Assembly: GCA_013376735.1 (NCBI GenBank)
Contig: VINJ01000001.1
Span: 2,604,001-2,668,000, forward strand
Length of the DNA: 64,000 nucleotides
From: a bacterium Scap17
Lineage (GTDB): Bacteria; Pseudomonadota; Gammaproteobacteria; Pseudomonadales; Halomonadaceae
Reading direction: 5' to 3'
A program made the translations under genes and the position numbers. Positions 54,073 through 64,000 of this stretch are shown here, one piece after another. The notes under the pieces are model-generated. The model worked only from the letters and a program-made list of their open reading frames with translations. It did not search any database and was not told where the DNA came from. The first letter of the stretch is position 1, and every line of letters starts with the position of its first letter.

Positions 54073-55560
<1,488 letters not shown>

Positions 55561-55590
55561 TCCGCGACTGAAAGACGCCCGCGACGCAAA

Positions 55591-55631
55591 CAAGACGCCC
55601 GTGCCAGAACTCTGGCACGGGCGTCTTGTTG
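55591..55631 (+). terminator. intrinsic terminator of the oxygenase/M24/MmsA operon
   Basis: Perfect 18-nt arms (core ACGCCCGTGCCAGA) meet at a tight loop and are followed by TTGTTGTTC. It lies about 30 bp after the stop. Confidence 0.8.
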
Positions 55632-55708
55632 TTCGACAGGCTCACCTGAACTGCTGCTAGTCTTGCTCAGCATTTGCTATTCAATACTTATCGCTCAGCA
55701 TCTGGCGC

Positions 55709-56551
55709 TCAGCGATAACCCAGCATCAGGTCACGGACCAGCGGTGTGTCGGCGTCGCGATGTGTTGGCAGCTCGAAACGGGCCTTGGCGATCGCGGTAC
55801 GCGAAAGCTCGGCATGTATCAGCATCTCGCGGTCTTCCGCCTGGGCCAGCGTTTCCCCGCGCGGGCCAAGAATTCGCGACCCGCCCCAGAAATGACTGCC
55901 GCCTTCCGGCCCGAAGCGATTGGCCATGATGACCGGCGTGCCGTAGGTCATGGCGTAGAACTGGAGGTTGATCGCCCAGTTCTGTTCGTTGGAGAAATCA
56001 TCGCTGACGATGCCCGAGGCCGAATTGATCGGCGCACACAGCACGGTAGGACGCGCGAGCATGGCGGCGTGAACTAGTCCCGGATTCCACAGGTCGGCAC
56101 AGATCAGTGAGGTGGCCGACCAGCCTTCGCGCACATCGTTCTTGGTCAGATCGCTGCCGTGGGTGAACAGCTTGCCCTCCTCCAGCCCACCGTAGGTCGG
56201 CAGATTCAGCTTGCGATGCACAGCTTGCAGCGCGCCGTGCTGCAGAATCGCCAGGGCGTTGTAGTACTCCCCAGGGCTGGCTTCTTCGACAAAGCCGACC
56301 ACCAGCTGCATGTCGCCTGCGGCACGCGCGAGCATCAACAAACGCGGGTCATGCGGCGGAAAGGCCAGATCAATGACCCGGCTGCCCATGCCATAGCCCG
56401 TCAGCGACAGCTCCGGGAAGACCAGCAGGTCCAGATCAACATCTCGCGCCTGATGGATGATGTCGAGATGACGTTCCAGGTTGGCCTCAATATCGCCAAG
56501 GATAGCGTTGATCTGGGCCGCGCCAACGCGCAGGTGATCTTGATGGTGCAT
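55709..56551 (-). CDS. nitrilase-superfamily carbon-nitrogen hydrolase
   Basis: This 280-aa protein shows the Glu-Lys-Cys catalytic set of the superfamily: VFPELSLTGY (Glu), HRKLNLPTYGGLEEG (Lys) and LICADLWNPGL (Cys). Such enzymes hydrolyse amides or nitriles. It is convergent with the MmsA operon and next to the quaternary-amine importer, so it may release ammonia or an amine from an imported compound. ATG 56551 is chosen because family homology starts there (RVGAAQINAILGD); a GTG 21 codons upstream is possible. Confidence 0.85.
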   Translation of the reverse strand: MHHQDHLRVGAAQINAILGDIEANLERHLDIIHQARDVDLDLLVFPELSLTGYGMGSRVIDLAFPPHDPRLLMLARAAGDMQLVVGFVEEASPGEYYNALAILQHGALQAVHRKLNLPTYGGLEEGKLFTHGSDLTKNDVREGWSATSLICADLWNPGLVHAAMLARPTVLCAPINSASGIVSDDFSNEQNWAINLQFYAMTYGTPVIMANRFGPEGGSHFWGGSRILGPRGETLAQAEDREMLIHAELSRTAIAKARFELPTHRDADTPLVRDLMLGYR

Positions 56552-56720
56552 GGGCAAGTCTCGCAGTAAGAGGAAGAAAGGGAATGCCAAGTCAGCAGGA
56601 ATGGAAAATGCCACGCAGAATGTCAGGCAAGGTTCGCGTGTTCAAGCAGACGGCCCCTCACTGAGCACCAGCCAGGCATCGGTACTGATCGACGTTTCAG
56701 CGAAGGATGCGACACGTCAT

Positions 56721-56764
56721 CCAGAGACGACAAGACCGCCCTCAGGCGGTCTTGTCGTCTCTGG
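56721..56764. terminator. perfect 20-bp inverted repeat after the amine ABC operon
   Basis: Arms of 20 nt (core CGACAAGACCGCC) are separated by CTCA, 47 bp past the binding-protein stop. There is no clean T-run, so it is either a terminator or a transcript-stabilising hairpin. The rest of 56552-56810 holds no gene. Confidence 0.6.
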
Positions 56765-56810
56765 CGTAGCGCCTGAGCCCCACTATCGGACAATCAGGCG
56801 TCCCTCGTGA

Positions 56811-57692
56811 TCACTTGAAACCGTTCTCACTCAGGAAGGTCTCGGCGACCTGCTCGATGGTCTTCTTCTCGACATCGACCTGGGCGTTAAGGCTCGCCAT
56901 GGTGTCGTCATTGAGCTTGGCGGACAACGCATTCATCTGCGACTCGAGTTCCGGGTTGGCCTTGAGCGACTCCTCACGCACCACCGGCGTCAGGGCGTAG
57001 GCCGGGAAGTAGCCCTTGTCGTCCTTGAGCACCGTGAAATCGAAGGCCGGAATGCGTCCATCGGTGGCGAATACCAGGCCGACATCGACCTGACCATCCC
57101 GCAGTGCCTGATAGACCAGGCCGGAATCCATGCGCTTGACGTCGGCGCGCCCGACACGGAAGTCATAGGCCTTCTGCAGGGGACGCCAGCCATCATCACG
57201 CGCGTAGAATTCAGCGTTCAGCGCGAAGGACAGCCCCTCGTCGTCATTGACCGCCTGCGCGAGGTCAGACAGTGAAGCAATACCGCGCTTCTGGGCATCC
57301 GCCTCACGCATCGCCAGTGCGTAGGTGTTGTTGGCGGCAGACGGTTCCAGCCACACCAGCCCTTTCTCGCCATCCAGCTCCTTGACGCGGGCATAGGTGT
57401 CTTCCGGGCTCAGGCGCTCACTGACATCGTTGTAGTTGATCAGCGAGGTGCCGGTGTATTCCCAGTAGAGGTCGATCTGTCCATTTTCCTGCGCCTGACG
57501 CAGGACGGCGGAGCCCATGCCGGAGCGCTCTTCCACTTCATATCCGAGGCCTTCCAGATACTGACTCGTCATGCTGGCGAGGATCTGTTGTTCGGTGAAG
57601 TTCTTGCCACCCACCACAATCTCGTCAGCCTGCGCCGTGGAAAGTGATGCGGCCAGTGCCGCGCCGGTCAGCAGAGTCGTCAAGGTCTTCAT
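56811..57692 (-). CDS. quaternary-amine ABC transporter substrate-binding protein (OsmX/OpuC-like)
   Basis: This 293-aa periplasmic protein has a signal peptide to about residue 22 (...TAQA), then DEIVVGGKNFTEQQILASMTSQYLE and LYWEYTGTSLINYND, hallmarks of the OpuAC/ProX-like glycine-betaine group. It captures betaine, carnitine or related cations. It is last in a permease-ATPase-permease-binding-protein operon, an order typical of OsmU/YehZ-like importers, which are often tuned to less common osmolytes. Confidence 0.9.
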   Translation of the reverse strand: MKTLTTLLTGAALAASLSTAQADEIVVGGKNFTEQQILASMTSQYLEGLGYEVEERSGMGSAVLRQAQENGQIDLYWEYTGTSLINYNDVSERLSPEDTYARVKELDGEKGLVWLEPSAANNTYALAMREADAQKRGIASLSDLAQAVNDDEGLSFALNAEFYARDDGWRPLQKAYDFRVGRADVKRMDSGLVYQALRDGQVDVGLVFATDGRIPAFDFTVLKDDKGYFPAYALTPVVREESLKANPELESQMNALSAKLNDDTMASLNAQVDVEKKTIEQVAETFLSENGFK

Positions 57693-57794
57693 GGTGTTCT
57701 CCTATCCCGTGAAAGTTCGGTTCAGCCGGTTGTTGTTGTCCAGATAGTGCAGTCTCTCACCACGCGCCGAGCGAAGCGACGCGTGGAGATTCGT

Positions 57795-58526
57795 TCATGC
57801 CCGTGCCGGATTGACGCCTCGCGGTACTACCAGAAATGCCACGAAAGCCACCAGCATATCCACCCCGATCGCCAGTAGCGCCGTGGGAATCGCACCCGAC
57901 AACATCATGATGGGGTCATAGAGGTCGATCCCGGTGAAGATCAGCTCCCCAAGCCCACCGGCACCGATCAGGAACGCCAGCGGTACCGTGCCGACATTGA
58001 TGGCCAGCGCAGTTCGGACTCCGGCAAACATCACATACAGCGCATTGGGTAACTCGACCCGCACCAGACGCTGGAGTGGCGACATGCCGATCCCGGCTGC
58101 CGCTTCCTTCAAGGCCGGAGACACGCCCTTGAGCCCCGTGTAGGTATTGCGGGTAATGGGCAGCAGAGTGGCGACGAACAACCCGAAGACTGCCGGTACG
58201 GTACCAATGCCCAGAAAGCTCATCGACAGGGCCAGTACCGCCAACGTCGGGATGGTGGTCCCCACATTGAGCACCTGCATGGCGGACTCAGCGAAACGCG
58301 CCATGCTGGGCCGCGACAACAGGATACCCAGCGGGACGGCGACCAGGATCGCCAATCCGCCAGACATCGCCGTCAACCAGAGGTGCTGTACCGCCAGGTA
58401 CTGGATGTCCGGTATGTAGAAGAGGAACTCTTCGATCACGCCGCTGGACTGACTCCAGACGCCGGCCAGGAAGATCGCGACCACAGCCACCAGCCGCAGC
58501 AAGCCCGTGAAATTCAATGTCGGCAT
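57795..58526 (-). CDS. quaternary-amine ABC transporter permease (second)
   Basis: This 243-aa membrane protein of the BPD-transport-1 type has about six helices and the EAA loop region (LKEAAAGIGMSPLQRLVRVELPNALYVMFAGVRTALAINVGT). Its ATG at 58526 follows AAGGAG and lies 4 bp after the ATPase stop. A longer ORF upstream overlaps the ATPase out of frame and is rejected. Confidence 0.9.
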   Translation of the reverse strand: MPTLNFTGLLRLVAVVAIFLAGVWSQSSGVIEEFLFYIPDIQYLAVQHLWLTAMSGGLAILVAVPLGILLSRPSMARFAESAMQVLNVGTTIPTLAVLALSMSFLGIGTVPAVFGLFVATLLPITRNTYTGLKGVSPALKEAAAGIGMSPLQRLVRVELPNALYVMFAGVRTALAINVGTVPLAFLIGAGGLGELIFTGIDLYDPIMMLSGAIPTALLAIGVDMLVAFVAFLVVPRGVNPARA

Positions 58527-58530
58527 GGGC

Positions 58531-59712
58531 TTACTCCTTGTGCAGCGCGGTCGCGGACATCTCACCCTGCTGACCCGCCGCTTTCCCGCCGGCATGCGTT
58601 CGATAGCGCGAGCCCAGATGGTGGGTAATGGCGCGCTGAGTGATCTGACCGACGATTCGCCCATCGTCGTCGACGCACGGAATCCAGGTCATGTCATTGG
58701 CAAACATCAGCGAAGCTACCTTGCGCAGGTCATCCTCCAGGCTGACCACGACCGGCACGCTCTGGAAGTGATCACGGCAATGGCCCTTGGAGGTGCGAGC
58801 GATGGCGGCACTGATGATGCCGACCGGCTGGCGCTTGTCGTTCACCATCACGATGCTGTTCTGGTAGCCGTAGGCCTCGATGCGCTCGAGCGCCGTGGTC
58901 AGAGTGTCATCCGGCGTGACCATGCCAATTTCATCACTGGCCAGGTCGCGCACCTTGACCAGATTGAGGCGCTTCAAGGCACGATCTTCGCCCAGGAAGG
59001 ATTCGACGAAGTCGTTCTTCGGCGCAGCCAGCAATTCATCGGGCGATGAATACTGTACCAGCTTGCCCCCGCGGAAGATGGCAATACGATCGCCCATCTT
59101 GATCGCTTCATCAATGTCGTGGCTCACGAACATGATGGTCTTCTTGAGGTCCTGCTGCATCTTGAGGAACTCATCCTGGATCACCGCGCGATTGATGGGG
59201 TCGATAGCACCGAAGGGTTCATCCATCAGCATCACGGGCGGGTCCGCCGCCAGGGCACGCGCAACGCCGATGCGCTGCTGCTGGCCACCGGACAGCTCAC
59301 TCGGGTAGCGCTTGAGAAAGGCATCGGGCTCGAGGGCGATCATGCGCATCAGCTCACGGGCACGCTCGCGGTAGCGCGCCTTGTCCCAGCCCAGCAGCTT
59401 GGGCACCACCGTGATGTTTTCCTCGATGGTCATGTTCGGGAACAGGCCGATCTGCTGGATCACGTAGCCGATGTTGCGGCGCAGCTCCTGGGTATCGAGA
59501 TTGGTGGTGTCTTCCCCGTTGATCAGTACTCGCCCCGAGGTCGGGCGAATGATGCGGTTGATCATCTTGAGGCTGGTGGTCTTGCCGCAGCCGGAGGGGC
59601 CAAGCAGGATGCAGATTTCACCGCTCGGGACCTTCATGCTGATCTGGTCGGCCGCTGTCACGGCGCCTTTCGGGGTATCGAAGACTTTTGTCAGGTTGTC
59701 AAGCTCAATCAT
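58531..59712 (-). CDS. quaternary-amine ABC transporter ATPase with CBS domains (OpuCA/OsmV-like)
   Basis: This 393-aa ATPase has a Walker A at GPSGCGKTT (38-46), the signature LSGGQQQRIGVARALA and a Walker B LMDEPFGAIDP. Two C-terminal CBS motifs follow (about 255-375; LERIEAYGYQNSIVMVND, MFANDMTWIPCVDDDG). Paired CBS domains in OpuA-type importers sense ionic strength or cyclic di-AMP and gate uptake. It lies between two permease genes. The ATG is at 59712, with AAGGAA ahead. Confidence 0.93.
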   Translation of the reverse strand: MIELDNLTKVFDTPKGAVTAADQISMKVPSGEICILLGPSGCGKTTSLKMINRIIRPTSGRVLINGEDTTNLDTQELRRNIGYVIQQIGLFPNMTIEENITVVPKLLGWDKARYRERARELMRMIALEPDAFLKRYPSELSGGQQQRIGVARALAADPPVMLMDEPFGAIDPINRAVIQDEFLKMQQDLKKTIMFVSHDIDEAIKMGDRIAIFRGGKLVQYSSPDELLAAPKNDFVESFLGEDRALKRLNLVKVRDLASDEIGMVTPDDTLTTALERIEAYGYQNSIVMVNDKRQPVGIISAAIARTSKGHCRDHFQSVPVVVSLEDDLRKVASLMFANDMTWIPCVDDDGRIVGQITQRAITHHLGSRYRTHAGGKAAGQQGEMSATALHKE

Positions 59713-59757
59713 CAAGAGTTCCTTGTCGTGTTGGCAGGTTTGCGCGCAGATGACGCG

Positions 59758-60426
59758 TCAAGCGGCGGCCGCTGTCGTGCGGTCCATGCCCTTGGGCGTC
59801 AGGCGCTTCTGCAGCGCCAACAATGCATAGTCGACGAGGATGGCCAGTACGCTGACCGCCACCGCCCCGACAATCAGTTGCCGAGGATCAGACTGGGAAA
59901 TCCCTCGACTGATGAAGGTGCCAAGCCCCCCGGCACCGATATAGGCCGCAATCGCCATCACCCCGATATTCAGCACCACGGCGGTGCGCACACCGGCCAT
60001 GATGATCGGCACGGCCAGGGGAATCTCCACCATCCACAGACGCTGATTCTGGCTCATGCCCACCCCTCTGGCGGCTTCGCGCAGCGCCGGGTCGACATTG
60101 TTGATCGCGGTATAGGTGTTGCGAATGATCGGCAGCTGCGAATACAGCAGTACGGCGATCACGGCCGGCAGATAGCCGATGCCCTGCCCGATCAACGACA
60201 GGATCGGAATCATGATGCCGAACAGCGCGATGGAGGGGATCGTCACGATGATCGAGGCGATATACAGCACGGTCTTGGCGGCTCGCTCGTTCTTGGTGAT
60301 CGCGATACCGATGGGCACGCCCGTCAGGGTGGCGATGCCCACCGCCACCCCGACCAGCGAGATGTGCTCAAGCGTGCGTGTAGTCAAGAGCTCCAGATTG
60401 TCCAGAGCATACTGGATCAGTTCCAA
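59758..60426 (-). CDS. quaternary-amine ABC transporter permease (first)
   Basis: This 222-aa permease has about five helices and the EAA-type loop LREAARGVGMSQNQRLWMVEIPLAVPIIMAGVRTAVVLNIGV. It opens the importer operon. AAGGAGAT, seven bases ahead, supports a TTG start at 60426 over longer in-frame starts that add a charged stretch. It forms a heterodimeric channel with the second permease. Confidence 0.9.
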   Translation of the reverse strand: MELIQYALDNLELLTTRTLEHISLVGVAVGIATLTGVPIGIAITKNERAAKTVLYIASIIVTIPSIALFGIMIPILSLIGQGIGYLPAVIAVLLYSQLPIIRNTYTAINNVDPALREAARGVGMSQNQRLWMVEIPLAVPIIMAGVRTAVVLNIGVMAIAAYIGAGGLGTFISRGISQSDPRQLIVGAVAVSVLAILVDYALLALQKRLTPKGMDRTTAAAA

Positions 60427-60950
60427 GCGGGATCTCCTTGCTTCTATTGTGTCCTGTTCGGCACGGCAGGCTTGAGCCGGCGTCACGGGGGTCAGGGCAG
60501 GTATATCATCACGCGAAGTCGCTGAGATGCCGAAACGGAAACCTGCTTAGCTTAGCAAAGCGAGATAGCAGTTATTTATTGATTTGGATGAGAATGCAAA
60601 ATGCCAGTTATCAATAACAGTGATCCTCCCTGCGCCACGCGCGCCCGAGAGCACGACTGACTCACTGACGACAGGTATCACTGATTCGCTCTGCAGGTTT
60701 GGGGCCAATTCGTCACCACTATCCGCCTTGTAATCGGCAATGGTAACAAGAAAGTCAAAACAATTTGTAAATCATCTATTTAGCATGTGCAGGCAGGCCC
60801 TGGGCGCAGCGGAACGACACACGATATTCCACTAATGCACACTGGAGAGTATGCCGGGCAGAGCTGATGGCAGTGAGCGTCGGCAATGCGAGCCGCAGTG
60901 AAACTGAGGGCTCGCCATTTCAGTCACATACCGCTAGACCATCAAACACT
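60427..60950. other. divergent intergenic region, amine ABC importer / hemin importer
   Basis: The region is AT-rich with no credible gene and carries the promoters of both operons. A TTATTGAT/ATCAATAA dyad (60576-60617) may be a regulatory site for the amine importer. Confidence 0.5.
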
Positions 60951-60969
60951 AATGATATAGATTATCATT
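60951..60969. promoter_or_regulatory. Fur box upstream of hmuT
   Basis: AATGATA-N5-TATCATT is a perfect 7-bp dyad with the spacing of half-sites in the Fur consensus. It lies 57 bp ahead of the hemin binding-protein start, so iron repression of the operon is expected. Confidence 0.82.
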
Positions 60970-61025
60970 CAAATTATCGTAAGATATTTAACTATCTGCG
61001 TCGCCACTCGGGGGATACCGCCACC

Positions 61026-61892
61026 ATGCGCATTATCTTGAATACGGCACCAGTTCATCGATGGTGCCTGGCATTGACTCTGGCATCGGCACTGGCCATT
61101 CCTCACCTCTCTCACGCGGCTTCCCGCATTGCCGTGTTGGACCCCGGCCATGCAGAGATCATCGTCGCGCTCGGCGAAGAGGAAAGACTCGTTCTGGTAC
61201 CGCAGGACCCCACTCTCGCCGAGGGGTTGCAGGGAGCGGAGCGCTTCCATCGTCAGCCTTCCATCGAGGGGCTGCTCGCCCATGACCCCGACCTGCTGGT
61301 TGGCGGCAATCCCCAACGGGACGCCAATATCATGGAGCAGGCAGAACGACTGAGCATCCCCCACGTGATGCTGGATCGCACCCTGCCCGCCGTCGAACGA
61401 GTGAATAGGCTCGCAGCGCTGATCGAGCAACCAGAGCGTGGCCAGGCCTTGATAACGCGTATACAAGCCGGCTATGCCAGCGCCGAGGCCTTGAGCGAGA
61501 CAGGTGCCGCACCGCGCCTGCTGCATATCTCCAGCGCCGGAGCCGGTACAAGTGGCACCGTCACGGGAGCAGGCGCCGCCACCTCTGCCGATGCCCTGAT
61601 CCGACGTGCTGGCGCCATCAATGTCGGTGCCGAGGCCGGACTTGACCGCTATCAGACCCTCAGTGCCGAAGGGGTGATGGCCATGGCACCCGACGCCGTA
61701 CTGGTATCGGAGCTCGAGCTAGCGGCGCTCGGTGGCAAGCAAGGCGTCTGGACCAAGGTCCCGGGGCTTGCGCACACACCGGCGGCCCGTGAGCAGCGCC
61801 TGATCGTGTTGGATCACGCCGCCATCAAGTTCGATGGGGCCAGCAGCGGCCTTGCCACCCATTCTCTCGCCGAGGCGCTGTACGCCCCATGA
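61026..61892 (+). CDS. hmuT: hemin ABC transporter binding protein HmuT
   Basis: This 288-aa periplasmic protein has a signal peptide to about residue 34 (...LSHA). SRIAVLDPGHAEIIVALGEEERLVLV and ARSxxADALIRRAGAINVGAE-like stretches are typical of HmuT/ShuT. It carries heme to the HmuUV importer. The ATG at 61026 is chosen because it opens the signal peptide; 53 codons of upstream open frame cover the Fur box and are rejected. It overlaps hmuU by four bases. Confidence 0.9.
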   Translation: MRIILNTAPVHRWCLALTLASALAIPHLSHAASRIAVLDPGHAEIIVALGEEERLVLVPQDPTLAEGLQGAERFHRQPSIEGLLAHDPDLLVGGNPQRDANIMEQAERLSIPHVMLDRTLPAVERVNRLAALIEQPERGQALITRIQAGYASAEALSETGAAPRLLHISSAGAGTSGTVTGAGAATSADALIRRAGAINVGAEAGLDRYQTLSAEGVMAMAPDAVLVSELELAALGGKQGVWTKVPGLAHTPAAREQRLIVLDHAAIKFDGASSGLATHSLAEALYAP

Positions 61893-62941
61893 CGGATCTC
61901 ACCTCAGGACTGGCCTTGCGGCGACCTGCTCTCACCCAACGCCTCTATCCGGGCCTGGCACTCGCGGCACTGGCGGGGCTGGGCATCAGCCTCACGACAG
62001 GCGTGATATCCCTGCCGCTCAATGAGGTGCTGTCTGCACTGACCGCCCCCTGGGCTGACGACGCCAACCACGCGCTTGCTCACGCCGTGCTGTGGGAGCT
62101 TCGTCTGCCGCGCGCCCTGATGGCCTTGCTGATCGGTGCCGCTCTGGCCGTGGCCGGCGCCGCCATGCAGGGACTCTTCGGCAACCCACTGGCGGACCCG
62201 GGCATCGTCGGCGTCAGCAGCGGCGCCTCTCTCGGGGCCGTGATGATCATCGTGTTGCGCATCGATACGCTGGGCGCCTGGACGCTACCCGTCGGTGCCT
62301 TCTGCAGTGGCTTCGTCACCACCTGGTTGATCTACCTGCTGGCCAGGCCCGCCAGCAACGGCGGTGACAATTCGCGCTTGCTGTTGATCGGGATCGCCAT
62401 CAATGCCGTTGCCGGCGCATTGACCGGCTACCTCACCTATCTGGCCAGTGTCGAGCAGCTGGAAAGCCTGATGTTCTGGTCAATGGGATCATTGGCGCGT
62501 GTCTCCTGGCTGCCGGTCATGACCATCGCACCACTCACGCTGCTGGGTCTGCTGCTGTTGCGGCGTCAGGCCGTGCCACTGGACCTGCTCGCCCTCGGCG
62601 AACGCCAGGCCCGCCATGCCGGTGTCGATGTCAAACGTCTGCGACTCAAGCTCATTACCCTGACCGCGTTGCTGACAGCCGCCGCCGTCGCCTTCGCCGG
62701 CACCATCGGCTTCATCGGGCTGGTCGTTCCTCACCTCATGCGCACCCTGATTGGCCCCGGCCACCGCCATCTCTTGCCTTTGAGCGCTCTGGGCGGCGGA
62801 ATTCTCTTGATGCTGGCCGACCTGGGGGCCCGCAGCCTGGACCCGCCCAACGAGATTCCCATCGGAATCCTGACCGCCACACTCGGTGGCCCCTTCTTCC
62901 TGTGGCTGGTCGCCAGACGACGCGGACCGGAGGCGAACTGA
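61889..62941 (+). CDS. hmuU: hemin ABC transporter permease HmuU (FecCD family)
   Basis: This 350-aa FecCD-type permease has about ten helices: WELRLPRALMALLIGAALAVAGAAMQGLFGNPLADPGIVGVSSGASLGAV, then FIGLVVPHLMRTLIGPGHRHLLPLSALGGG, and DPPNEIPIGILTATLGGPFFLWL at the end. It moves heme across the inner membrane. Start overlaps the hmuT stop as ATGA. Confidence 0.95.
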   Translation: MTDLTSGLALRRPALTQRLYPGLALAALAGLGISLTTGVISLPLNEVLSALTAPWADDANHALAHAVLWELRLPRALMALLIGAALAVAGAAMQGLFGNPLADPGIVGVSSGASLGAVMIIVLRIDTLGAWTLPVGAFCSGFVTTWLIYLLARPASNGGDNSRLLLIGIAINAVAGALTGYLTYLASVEQLESLMFWSMGSLARVSWLPVMTIAPLTLLGLLLLRRQAVPLDLLALGERQARHAGVDVKRLRLKLITLTALLTAAAVAFAGTIGFIGLVVPHLMRTLIGPGHRHLLPLSALGGGILLMLADLGARSLDPPNEIPIGILTATLGGPFFLWLVARRRGPEAN

Positions 62942-62942
62942 C

Positions 62943-63794
62943 ATGTTGAATCTGCATGAGGTATCACTGACGCTCAATGGCACCCAGCTGTTGGAAGACA
63001 TCACGCTAGCCTGCCCAGCCGGCAGCCTGACGGCTCTGATCGGCCCCAATGGCGCAGGCAAATCGACCCTGCTGGGGCTGATGGCCGGTGATCGTCTCCC
63101 AAGCCAGGGCGAACTGAGACTGCAAGGCCGCTCCATCGCGGAGTACAGCATTCGCGACCTTGCCGCCAGGCGCGCCGTGATGCCACAGGACAACGTGCTG
63201 CGCTTCGCCTATCGAGTCGATGAAGTCGTCGCCATGGGACGCGCCCTGCGCGACCTCCCGCCGAACGAGGATGACGCCTGTATCGCGAAGGCCATGGCCG
63301 ATGTGGAAATCCAGCATCTGGCCAGTCGCGATGCCATGACCCTGTCCGGCGGCGAACAGGCACGCACCACTTTTGCCCGAGTGCGTGTCCAGGAGGCGTC
63401 ACTGCTGTTGCTCGATGAGCCGACCGCGGCGCTTGATCTTCGCCATCAGGAGCGCCTCCTGCAATTGGCCGTCCAGTGGGCTTCACGCGGTCACTGCGTG
63501 GTCGCCGTGATGCATGACCTGAATCTCGCAGCGGCTCATGCCGACCGACTGGTCCTGCTCGATCAAGGCCGACTGGTCGCGCAGGGCACACCCTGGCAGG
63601 TACTGGAACAACAGCGTCTGTCCCGCGTCTACCGCCAGCCCGTCTGCGTGATGTCACACCCTCACCGTCATTGCCCGGTGGTCGTCACCACCCACTACGC
63701 TCACGCCCCGCATGACGCTCTTGAACCCCATGAGCCTCTTGGGTTGCATGACTTTCCCAACCCCCAGGCATCTCCTGAAAAGGCCTCCTCATGA
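62943..63794 (+). CDS. hmuV: hemin ABC transporter ATPase HmuV
   Basis: This 283-aa ATPase has a Walker A at GPNGAGKST (34-42), the signature LSGGEQARTTFARV and a Walker B LLLDEPTAALDLRHQ. The last 45 residues form a His/Pro-rich tail (SHPHRHCPVVVTTHYAHAPH) not needed for ATPase function, recalling the tail on ZnuC. It starts 1 bp after hmuU and overlaps the next gene by four bases. Confidence 0.94.
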   Translation: MLNLHEVSLTLNGTQLLEDITLACPAGSLTALIGPNGAGKSTLLGLMAGDRLPSQGELRLQGRSIAEYSIRDLAARRAVMPQDNVLRFAYRVDEVVAMGRALRDLPPNEDDACIAKAMADVEIQHLASRDAMTLSGGEQARTTFARVRVQEASLLLLDEPTAALDLRHQERLLQLAVQWASRGHCVVAVMHDLNLAAAHADRLVLLDQGRLVAQGTPWQVLEQQRLSRVYRQPVCVMSHPHRHCPVVVTTHYAHAPHDALEPHEPLGLHDFPNPQASPEKASS

Positions 63795-64000
63795 CCGACA
63801 CCCTGAATCGCGCCAACGTGATGCACACCCTCGAACGAGAACACGCCCTGGCACGCCACCAGGCGGAGACACGCCGCCAGGAACGCGAGGCCCGTGCAGC
63901 CAGCGGTGACAGTGGCGCCGCGGTGCGCCGCTCCCGGAAAGACTTCCGCGACGCCAATCACTTTCAACATGCCTACCTGTCCATCGACCCGGCCCAGGGC
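63791..64000 (+). CDS. unrecognised protein of the hemin operon, 3'-truncated by window
   Basis: Seventy codons are visible with no stop. The start overlaps the hmuV end as ATGA, so it belongs to the hemin transcript. The N terminus is strongly charged (LARHQAETRRQEREARAA), then VRRSRKDFRDANHFQHAYLSIDPAQG. I do not recognise the family. It could be a heme-handling or heme-degrading enzyme, but nothing visible proves it. Confidence 0.6.
   Translation, partial: MTDTLNRANVMHTLEREHALARHQAETRRQEREARAASGDSGAAVRRSRKDFRDANHFQHAYLSIDPAQG

Noticed and set aside
60867-61025. Longer N terminus for HmuT
   Set aside because: It would cover the Fur box and hide the signal peptide, which starts cleanly at 61026.

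Overview
The window looks like chromosomal DNA of a marine or halophilic gammaproteobacterium, most likely Halomonadaceae (Halomonas/Cobetia type). This is inferred from high GC, abundant TRAP transporters, a BetT-type BCCT carrier, a quaternary-amine ABC system and close gammaproteobacterial Zur/Fur sites. No rRNA, tRNA, CRISPR array or insertion sequence was seen.

Layout. (1) 1-2585: the end of a broken FAD-dependent amine oxidoreductase, an NTF2-like protein and an XRE-cupin regulator. (2) 2698-17359: a sugar-acid catabolic island. A GntR/FCD regulator sits opposite a PdxA-like enzyme, an enolase-superfamily acid-sugar dehydratase, an AraD1/GguC-type FAH enzyme, two COG3618 lactonase-like amidohydrolases, a beta-propeller protein and a 2-oxoglutarate-semialdehyde dehydrogenase. 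Interleaved is a TRAP transporter with one DctQ-DctM pair but three different DctP binding proteins. Together the genes suggest import of acid sugars, lactone opening, dehydration to a 2-keto-3-deoxy acid, and oxidation to 2-oxoglutarate (Weimberg-like logic). (3) 17747-24535: an AT-richer O-antigen-ligase-like gene, a LysR/DMT pair and a second, conventional TRAP operon. (4) 25034-32494: a zinc-starvation block with znuA, znuCB, folE2, an NTF2-like gene, a CobW-type GTPase and two Zur-box-like sites, interrupted by a MarR/DMT pair that has twin palindromic operators.

(5) 32839-43519: a visibly less GC-rich mobile region. It has a 330-aa tyrosine recombinase, then three overlapping genes: an unrecognised 271-aa protein, an 816-aa recombinase-like protein with a degenerate active site, and a 904-aa protein with a complete tyrosine-recombinase active site. 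A 1173-aa SWIM/SNF2 helicase converges on them. The flank carries a broken MocR-type regulator. This multi-recombinase module is the most novel-looking part of the window.

(6) 44678-60426: methyl-group and osmolyte metabolism. There is a DUF2474-like mini-protein, a split MTHFR C-terminal domain/MetF pair, and BetT with a divergent LysR. A LysR-controlled operon follows, encoding a 2OG-Fe(II) oxygenase, an M24 protein closely resembling the DMSP lyase DddP but lacking its catalytic Asp, and an MmsA-type dehydrogenase. Next come a nitrilase-family amidase and a complete quaternary-amine ABC importer. This may be an uncharacterised osmolyte-degradation pathway. (7) 60951-64000: a Fur-box-controlled hemin ABC importer (hmuTUV) and the start of a further co-transcribed, unrecognised gene.
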